Shown one piece after another: positions 58,533-64,000 of a stretch of DNA of 64,000 nt. The stretch lies in the NCBI RefSeq assembly GCF_016907475.1, contig NZ_JAFBCA010000001.1, positions 744,001-808,000 on the forward strand. The letters are read 5' to 3'. Position 1 is the first letter of the stretch. Every line of letters begins with the position of its first letter. The translations under genes were made by a program, and so were the position numbers. The stretch comes from Nocardioides cavernae. Lineage in GTDB: Bacteria; Actinomycetota; Actinomycetes; Propionibacteriales; Nocardioidaceae. A model generated the notes under the pieces. That model made no database searches. It was given only the letters and a program-made list of their open reading frames with translations, and was not told where the DNA came from.

Positions 58533-60029
58533 TCACCAGGGGGACGGCTGGTAGTCCTTGACGAAGCAGCCGAACAGGTCGGTGCCGTCCTCCCCGAGCA
58601 CGATCGGGTCGTAGACGCGGGCGGCGCCGTCCACGAGGTCGAGCGGCGCGTGCCAGCCCTCGGCCGCGATCCGCAGCTTCTCGTGGTGCGGACGCTCGTC
58701 GGTGATCCAGCCGGTGTCGACGGCGGTCATCAGGATCCCGTCGGTCTCGAACATCTCGCCCGACGACGTCCGGGTCATCATGTTGAGCGCGGCCTTGGCC
58801 ATGTTGGTGTGCGGGTGCCCGGAGCCCTTGTAGCGCCGCGAGAACTGGCCCTCCATGGCGGAGACGTTGACGACGTACGCCCGCCGCGAGGTCGCTGCCG
58901 ACGCGGCGGCCGCGAGGGCCGGGCGCAGCCGGGAGACCAGCAGGAACGGCGCGATCGAGTTGCACAGCTGCACCTCGAGCAGCTCCAGCGGGTCGACCTC
59001 GCCGACGGTCTGGGTCCACGAGTTGTTGGTCTGCACGTCCGGCAGCAGGCCGCCGGCGTCGACGGCGGTGCCGGCCAGGTGCGCGTCGAGGGAGGCGTGC
59101 CCGGCCTTGAGCGCGAGCGCGGTGAGGGTCGCGGCGTTGTGCACCGCCACCGCGTGCTCCTCCGACTCACCCTCGTGGTGCGCGACGGCGGTCGGCGCGA
59201 GGGCGCCGGCGATCGCGGCCGGGTGGGCCTCGGAGATGTGGTCGAACGTCACCAGCTCCGGGACCGAGTCGTCCGGCAGCGGCAGCGACTCGGCCTCGAC
59301 GAGCGGGGCGTAGGCGCCCGGTGTGCGGCGTACGGTCTGGCAGGCGTTGTTGATCAGGATGTCGAGCTGGCCGGCCGCCGCGACGTCGTCTGCGAGCGAG
59401 ATGACCTGCGTGGGGTCGCGCAGGTCGATGCCGACCACCTTGAGCCGGTGGATCCAGTCCTCGCTGTCGGGCAGTGAGCTGAAGCGACGCACCGCATCCT
59501 TGGGGAAGCGGGTGGTGATGGTGGTGTGGGCGCCGTCGCGGAGCAGACGGAGCGCGATGTACATGCCGATCTTCGCGCGCCCGCCGGTGAGCAGTGCCCG
59601 CTTGCCGGTGAGGTCGGTGCGCTGGTCGCGCTTGGCGTGGCTCATCGCCGCGCACGAGGGGCAGAGCCAGTGGTAGAACGCGTCGACCAGGGTGAAGTCC
59701 TGCTTGCAGATGTAGCAGCCGCGGGCGACGAGCAGCTCGCCGGCGAACGCCCCGGCCGCGCTCGACACCAGTGGGATGCCCGCGGTCTCGTCGTCGATGC
59801 GCATCGGCGACCCGGTCGCGGTCCGCTCGATGATGTCGCGGTCGTGGGCCAGCTCGGCGGCGCGCTTGGCGAGCTTGCGCTCGGCCTTGATCGACTTGTA
59901 CATGTGCGACGCAGCACGCTTGACCGTCACGTGGTCGGGGTGGTCCCCGGGCAGGTGGTGGAGCGACGCGAGCACCCGGAGCGTCGTCGCGAGGTCCTCG
60001 GGGTCGATGCCGGGTTGCTGCTGTGTCAC
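58533..60029 (-). CDS. SDR-family protein with N-terminal zinc ribbon and altered catalytic Tyr
   Basis: 498 residues. A helical N-terminus (about 1-100) leads to a zinc ribbon, Cys105-x2-Cys108 and Cys123-x2-Cys126 ('CYICKQDF', 'WLCPSCAAM'). The Rossmann SDR domain follows: 'ALLTGGRAKIGMYIALRLL' (148-155 is the glycine loop) and 'LDILINNACQTV'. In the active site Ser is kept ('NVSAMEG'), Lys412 is kept, but the catalytic Tyr position is Thr408 ('HPHTNMAKAAL'). So it may not act as a normal oxidoreductase. TAACCT ends 7 nt before the GTG start. The extra ribbon makes this larger than the usual 250-residue SDR. Confidence 0.82.
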   Translation of the reverse strand: MTQQQPGIDPEDLATTLRVLASLHHLPGDHPDHVTVKRAASHMYKSIKAERKLAKRAAELAHDRDIIERTATGSPMRIDDETAGIPLVSSAAGAFAGELLVARGCYICKQDFTLVDAFYHWLCPSCAAMSHAKRDQRTDLTGKRALLTGGRAKIGMYIALRLLRDGAHTTITTRFPKDAVRRFSSLPDSEDWIHRLKVVGIDLRDPTQVISLADDVAAAGQLDILINNACQTVRRTPGAYAPLVEAESLPLPDDSVPELVTFDHISEAHPAAIAGALAPTAVAHHEGESEEHAVAVHNAATLTALALKAGHASLDAHLAGTAVDAGGLLPDVQTNNSWTQTVGEVDPLELLEVQLCNSIAPFLLVSRLRPALAAAASAATSRRAYVVNVSAMEGQFSRRYKGSGHPHTNMAKAALNMMTRTSSGEMFETDGILMTAVDTGWITDERPHHEKLRIAAEGWHAPLDLVDGAARVYDPIVLGEDGTDLFGCFVKDYQPSPW

Positions 60030-60097
60030 GAGGAGGAGGTTACGGCGCCTCCGGGGATCCCCGGTCATCCGGGAAACCGCGGGCGTACGACGTCGGG

Positions 60098-60748
60098 TCA
60101 GCCCTCGCGGGCCGGCGAGCCGTTGATCCGCACGCGGTCGGCACGCATCCCGTGCTCGACGCCCCAGAGCACCGCCCGCGACCGCGAGTCGACGTCGATC
60201 TTGCGGTAGGCCGAGCGGATGTAGGACTTGATCGAGTTGAGCGACAGCAGGGTGCGCTCGGCGATCTCCTGGTTGCTCAGGCCCATCGTGATCAGCGACA
60301 GCACCTCGGCCTCGCGCGCGGTGAGTCCCTCCTCGCGGCCGGGCCAGTCGCCGCCGACGAGCGGCGAACGCCCCCGCGACGGCGAGACCACGAGCTGCCC
60401 CGACGAGATGGCGGCGACGGCGTCGACGAGGCGGGCCGCCGGCAGGCTCTTGGAGAGGTAGCCGCGCACGCCCTGGCTGAGGGTGTCGCGGGTGAGCCAG
60501 GGCTGGAAGTTCCACGTGTAGACCGCGACCGCGCGCACCTGCGTGCTGTCGACGAGGTGGCGTACGGCGGGACCGTTGCCCTGACCCATCCCGAACGTGT
60601 CGTAGAGGGCGACGTCGACCGGCTGGGCGACGGGCTTGCCCGCCACCAGCTCCACCACCTCGACGCGGTGGCCGTAGCTGCGCATCATCGCGTCGAGGCC
60701 ACGGACGACGACCTCGTCGTCGTTGACCAGCGCGACTCGAATCACCAT
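60098..60748 (-). CDS. LuxR/NarL-type orphan response regulator
   Basis: 216 residues. Receiver: 'VALVNDDEVVVRGL' with both acidic residues, Asp50 in 'VDVALYDTFG', Lys in 'YLSKSL'; HTH 'LTAREAEVLSLITMGLSNQE' and 'LSLNSIKSYIRSAYRKIDV'. It is clearly a paralogue of the degenerate regulator at 45176-45793 (same 'AVYTWN', 'DTFG/ETFG' and HTH ending). No kinase is adjacent. TACCTT ends 6 nt before the ATG. The retained Asp suggests normal phospho-control in this copy. Confidence 0.88.
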   Translation of the reverse strand: MVIRVALVNDDEVVVRGLDAMMRSYGHRVEVVELVAGKPVAQPVDVALYDTFGMGQGNGPAVRHLVDSTQVRAVAVYTWNFQPWLTRDTLSQGVRGYLSKSLPAARLVDAVAAISSGQLVVSPSRGRSPLVGGDWPGREEGLTAREAEVLSLITMGLSNQEIAERTLLSLNSIKSYIRSAYRKIDVDSRSRAVLWGVEHGMRADRVRINGSPAREG

Positions 60749-60875
60749 GGGGTCAAGGTACTGCTGTTTGCCGCCGTTGAACCCCCGGATGGGCGACTCG
60801 GGGCGAACCTGCGGTCAACGGCCCGCGGCGATCCCACCCCTACGGGCCGGTCGTGCCCAGGGACGGGAGGTGCCG

Positions 60876-61628
60876 TCAGGGGCAGCAGGGGTCGAACCGG
60901 AATCCGACGCCGCGGATCGTGCGGATCCACTGGTTGCCGGAGGCAGCCCCGCGCAGCTTGCGGCGCAGGTTGGCGAGGTGGACGTCGACGACATGGGTGC
61001 TGTCGGGGACGAAGTCGCTGGCCCACACCGCGCGCATGAGCTGCTCGCGGGGGACCACGACGCCGGGGTTGCCGACGAGGTGGGCCAGCAGGTCGAACTC
61101 GGTGCGGGTCAGGTCGACCTCCCGGCCCGACACCCGCACCTCCCGCGCCCCGCGGTTGAGGGTGAGGTCGCTGCAGCCCTCGAAGCTCGTCGGGTCCGCG
61201 TCGGGCCCCGGGTCGACGGCGAGCTGCGGTGCGGCAGCCCCCGGGGCGGGGTCGCTGCTGCGCGGACGTCGGAAGAGGGCAGCGACGCGCGCCTGCAGCT
61301 CGCGCATCGAGAACGGCTTGACCAGGTAGTCGTCGGCGCCGACCTCGAGCCCGACGAGCCGGTCGACCTCGGACGCGCGGCCGCTCACGACGATCACGTA
61401 GCAGTCGGTGACCGTGCGGATCTGGCGGCAGACCTCCACGCCGTCGATGTCGGGCAGGGTGAGGTCGAGCGTGACCAGGTCGGGACGGCTCTCGGCCACG
61501 AGCGTGAGCGCCTCGGTCCCGGTCCTGGCCACGACGACGTCGAAGCCGGCCTGGTCGAGGAGCTTGGAGATGGCGTCGCCGACATCGTGGTCGTCCTCGA
61601 CGACCACGGCTGTCCGTGCGTTCATCAT
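60876..61628 (-). CDS. OmpR/PhoB-type orphan response regulator
   Basis: 250 residues from the ATG at 61628, chosen because GGGGAG precedes it by 8 nt. Receiver: 'VVVEDDHDVGDAI', Asp55 in 'LVTLDLTLPDIDGVEV', Lys in 'DYLVKPFSMREL'. A 40-residue Pro/Ala linker joins the winged-helix domain ('VDLTRTEFDLLAHLVGNPGV', 'VVDVHLANLRRKLRG'). No kinase is nearby. It is closely similar to the next regulator (61821-62657), so the pair probably arose by tandem duplication. Confidence 0.9.
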   Translation of the reverse strand: MMNARTAVVVEDDHDVGDAISKLLDQAGFDVVVARTGTEALTLVAESRPDLVTLDLTLPDIDGVEVCRQIRTVTDCYVIVVSGRASEVDRLVGLEVGADDYLVKPFSMRELQARVAALFRRPRSSDPAPGAAAPQLAVDPGPDADPTSFEGCSDLTLNRGAREVRVSGREVDLTRTEFDLLAHLVGNPGVVVPREQLMRAVWASDFVPDSTHVVDVHLANLRRKLRGAASGNQWIRTIRGVGFRFDPCCP

Positions 61629-61753
61629 CCGTCTGCTCCCCAGTTGATCGTTCACCTACCCTGCTCTACCCGGCCTGAAACCGGGCGGGCGCGGTCGGTG
61701 CTCCCCGCCCGCCGTCGATGCTAGGCGGCAGGGGGTGGGGTGCGTGGTCGATC

Positions 61754-61814
61754 GGGGTGCAAGCACCCCCCTGGGAGGGGGGTCGGCAGAACCCGTCGGG
61801 TAGCCCCGACGGGT
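61754..61814 (-). terminator. Hairpin cluster after response regulator 61821-62657
   Basis: Reading on the minus strand from the stop codon: ACCCGTCGGG-N4-CCCGACGGGT (61791-61814, 10-bp perfect stem), then ACCCCCC-N5-GGGGGGT (61765-61783), then GGGGTGC-N2-GCACCCC (61754-61769). The first is the probable terminator; the last two are mutually exclusive, a feature of switches. Confidence 0.6.
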
Positions 61815-61820
61815 GTCCGG

Positions 61821-62657
61821 TCAGAAGTCCAGGCCGCGGGCCCAGTCCTCCGAGTCGATCCGGGCGACGAGGTAGGGGCCTCCGCCGGCGCGGCGCTCCT
61901 GCTGCTCGTCCCCCTCGCGGTCCATCCGGTAGCCGATGCCGCGGATGGTGTGGATCCAGGTGGCGTCGGTGTGGCGCCGCAGCTTGCCGCGCAGGTTGGC
62001 CACGTGCACGTCGACGAGGTGGTGGTCGTGGGTCAGCGCGCTGCTCCAGATCGCCAGCACCATCTCCTCACGGGTGCACACCCGCGACAGGTGCGTCGCG
62101 AGGTACTCGAGGACGTCGTACTCGATGCGGGTCAGCTCCACGATCGAGCCGTCGATCTGCACCTCGCGGCGCGCGGAGTTGATCACCAGGCCCGCTCCGG
62201 CGGAGATCGTGGACGGCTCGTCCACCGGCTGCGCCGGGCTCGGCACCTGGGGGCTGCGGCCGTTCACGGGCTCCTCGGCGACCGTCCCGGTCCGAGGTCG
62301 TCGGAACAGCGCCGCCACCCGCGCGCGCAGCTCGCGCGGCGAGAACGGCTTGAGGACGAAGTCGTCCGCCCCGACCTCGAGGCCGATCAGCTTGTCCACC
62401 TCGTCGGAGCGCGCCGACACGATCACGATGTAGCAGTCGCTGGTCTCCCGGATGCGGCGACAGACCTCGATGCCGTCCATGTGCGGCAGCGTCAGGTCGA
62501 GCGTCACCAGGTCGGGCGGGTCGGCTGCCGCCGCGCTCACCGCCTGGCGTCCGTCGAGCGCCGAGGTGACGCGGAAGCCCGCCCCCTCGAGAGTCTCCAC
62601 CAGCGCTGACGAGATGTCCGGATCGTCCTCGACGACCAATGCATGTAGTTCTTGCAC
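61821..62657 (-). CDS. OmpR/PhoB-type orphan response regulator
   Basis: 278 residues if started at the GTG at 62657; the frame is open to 62693. Receiver: 'ALVVEDDPDISSALVETL', Asp54 in 'LVTLDLTLPHMDGIEV', Lys in 'DFVLKPFSPREL'. Winged helix: 'VELTRIEYDVLEYLATHLSR', 'LVDVHVANLRGKLRRH' and 'WIHTIRGIGYRMDREG'. It has a longer C-terminal tail than its tandem paralogue. No kinase gene accompanies it. The hairpin at 61791-61814 ends the transcript. Confidence 0.9.
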   Translation of the reverse strand: MQELHALVVEDDPDISSALVETLEGAGFRVTSALDGRQAVSAAAADPPDLVTLDLTLPHMDGIEVCRRIRETSDCYIVIVSARSDEVDKLIGLEVGADDFVLKPFSPRELRARVAALFRRPRTGTVAEEPVNGRSPQVPSPAQPVDEPSTISAGAGLVINSARREVQIDGSIVELTRIEYDVLEYLATHLSRVCTREEMVLAIWSSALTHDHHLVDVHVANLRGKLRRHTDATWIHTIRGIGYRMDREGDEQQERRAGGGPYLVARIDSEDWARGLDF

Positions 62658-62850
62658 GTCAAACCCCCACATATGCGTAGGCAAGGGCCCCACGCCCTCG
62701 CCGTGACACCGCCCGGACGATGTCGCTCGATGCTAGTGCCATCGACGGCGGAGAACTAGGAGAGGTCTGAGGGATGAACGGGCTGTCTAGACCACATCAT
62801 TTTGACGGAATCTGCGGTGAGAACCGGTGTCGAGGTGCGCTTTCCGTGGT

Positions 62851-63819
62851 TCAGGCGAGGTCGATCCCGCGATTGACCCACACGTGGTCCACCACCATGC
62901 CCACGCGCTCGTACATCGGGAGTGCTCCCGTGCGTGAGTCCGTGCTCAGCTCGGAGGTCCGCGTGCCGTGCTGGCGCCCCCGGGCGAAGGAGTCGACGAG
63001 CAGCGCCTGGGCGATCCCGCGGTTGCGCTGGTCGCGCCGTACGGCGAGCCGGTCGACGTACGCCGTGGCCCCGTCGTCCGACACGAGGACCAGCGAGACG
63101 CCGACGACGGCACCGTCCGGGTCGAGGGCCACCCGCAGGTTCCACGGCTCGAACCCGGGTCGGCCGCTCGTCGCGGCGGCGAAGTCCTCGAAGGTCTCCC
63201 GGTCGCGCACCGACCACTCGAGGAAGGCGTCCTCCAGGACGTCGTGGGCCGCGCGCAGCTCGTCGGCACCAGCGGTGCGGACGACGTAGCCCTCCGGCAG
63301 GGTGCGCTCGGGGATGGTGGCGCCCTCGGGCAGCTTGAGCACCCAGCTCGTCCAGCGGACCCGGAAGCCGAGCTCCTCCAGCAGCCGGTCGCCCGGCGAG
63401 CCCTGTGGCACCGGCATCCCGAGGACCGACGAGCCGACGCCGCGGCCGAGGTCGACGAGCCAGTGGGCCAGCCAGGTGCCGATGCCGCGGCCCCGGTGGC
63501 TCGGCAGGACGGAGGTGTCGGCGCGGTCGGCGCCCATCAGCTCGGCGTACGCCACCAGGGTGTCGCCGTCCCACACGCCGACCGAGCGGGCGCCCAGGTC
63601 GTGGCTGGGCTTGGCCCAGTCGCTGACGATGTCGGCCTCCTCGATCGCGACGTGCCCGATGTCCTCCTGCTCCTGGGCAGCCATCAGCACGAAGACGTCG
63701 TGGGCGTCGGACTTCTGCAGCGGCCGCGTGGTGAGTCCCTCGGGCAGGTCGGGCATCGCATCTCGCATGGGGGGAGTGTGCTTGCTCACGTGCGGGGTTG
63801 TCGCGTCCTTATCGGGCAT
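62851..63819 (-). CDS. Two-domain GNAT acetyltransferase (mycothiol-synthase-like arrangement)
   Basis: 322 residues. First GNAT domain with motif A 'VLPSHRGRGIGTWLAHWLVD'; second with 'LAVRRDQRNRGIAQALLVDS' and 'YERVGMVVDHVWVNRGIDLA'. Two linked GNAT domains occur in MshD and many actinobacterial acetyltransferases; this is not confidently MshD. GACATT ends 5 nt before the ATG at 63819. The gene is divergent from the DEAD-box helicase gene. Confidence 0.82.
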   Translation of the reverse strand: MPDKDATTPHVSKHTPPMRDAMPDLPEGLTTRPLQKSDAHDVFVLMAAQEQEDIGHVAIEEADIVSDWAKPSHDLGARSVGVWDGDTLVAYAELMGADRADTSVLPSHRGRGIGTWLAHWLVDLGRGVGSSVLGMPVPQGSPGDRLLEELGFRVRWTSWVLKLPEGATIPERTLPEGYVVRTAGADELRAAHDVLEDAFLEWSVRDRETFEDFAAATSGRPGFEPWNLRVALDPDGAVVGVSLVLVSDDGATAYVDRLAVRRDQRNRGIAQALLVDSFARGRQHGTRTSELSTDSRTGALPMYERVGMVVDHVWVNRGIDLA

Positions 63820-63861
63820 CGGGGAATGTCGCGTTCACGCCTGAGGCCCTACCGTTGGAGG

Positions 63862-64000
63862 GTGAGTGACGACCAGCTTGTAGCACCCGAACAGACCTTC
63901 TCCGACCTCGGCCTCGCGCCGGAGGTCCTCAAGGCGTTGGCGGACGTCGGCTACGAGACCCCCTCGCAGATCCAGGCCCTGACCATCCCGCCGCTCCTCG
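63862..64000 (+). CDS. DEAD-box RNA helicase, N-terminus only
   Basis: The gene runs off the window. The first 46 residues contain the Q-motif region 'FSDLGLAPEVLKALADVGYE' and 'TPSQIQALTIPPLL', diagnostic of DEAD-box RNA helicases. TACCGT ends 6 nt before the GTG start, which has no separate ribosome-binding site, so translation is probably leaderless. Confidence 0.85.
   Translation, partial: MSDDQLVAPEQTFSDLGLAPEVLKALADVGYETPSQIQALTIPPLL

Overview
The window is GC-rich DNA with short intergenic gaps, many GTG starts and frequent 4-base stop/start overlaps. It reads as an actinobacterial chromosome segment, most likely from the Nocardioidaceae (Nocardioides-like). Supporting signs are a DUF222/13E12-type HNH protein, a deazaflavin (F420)-type nitroreductase, a CE1758/CE1759 luciferase/flavin reductase pair, a CsoR copper regulon and a PimE-like GT87 enzyme. 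The assignment is inferred from family content, not from a marker gene. No rRNA, tRNA, CRISPR array or intact mobile element was seen.

Layout, left to right. Positions 1-13.6 kb hold envelope and surface genes: a truncated carbohydrate-binding-like lipoprotein, an RTX-like secreted protein, a divergent RimB-type protease / RimK-type ligase pair, a 1929-residue DUF11 repeat protein with a sortase signal, a 14-TM MFS exporter, and a DUF222-HNH gene behind a LexA/SOS-type box. Positions 13.6-18.8 kb look foreign: visibly more A/T-rich, gene-poor, with a frameshifted phage tape-measure remnant, a GNAT protein with a small upstream ORF, a small membrane protein and a collagen-like membrane protein. 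Positions 18.8-35.3 kb are a mosaic of housekeeping and accessory genes: a two-gene ABC exporter, M23 peptidase, CGNR regulator, phosphoglycerate dehydrogenase, DUF305 and LVIVD proteins, acetyltransferases, DUF4956-VTC pair, GT87 enzyme, EcsC protein and a secreted hydrolase.

Positions 35.3-40.8 kb form one physiological unit. A CitA/DctS-type kinase and its CitB/DctR-type regulator sit beside a tctCBA tricarboxylate uptake operon, and a tandem 12-bp repeat upstream of tctC is the natural candidate operator. Positions 41.1-45.0 kb are a copper-resistance cluster, csoR - copZ - secreted His-rich protein - copA, with a textbook CsoR palindrome inside the csoR promoter spacer. Positions 45.2-64 kb hold four response regulators without kinases, a GDPD, a DUF1963 protein, the luciferase/flavin reductase pair next to a TPR protein, an MMPL transporter with a divergent kinase/regulator pair, a large catalase, small stress-type proteins (PRC-barrel, VOC, SRPBCC), a zinc-ribbon SDR and the start of a DEAD-box helicase.

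Two signals run across genes. At least sixteen genes have an N-A-N-N-N-T hexamer ending 5-7 nt before the start codon, which implies leaderless transcription and fixes several start sites. The TPR protein and the neighbouring FMN reductase share the peptide TPFxDLLRGHAG at opposite ends, which is the most unexpected protein-level observation here.
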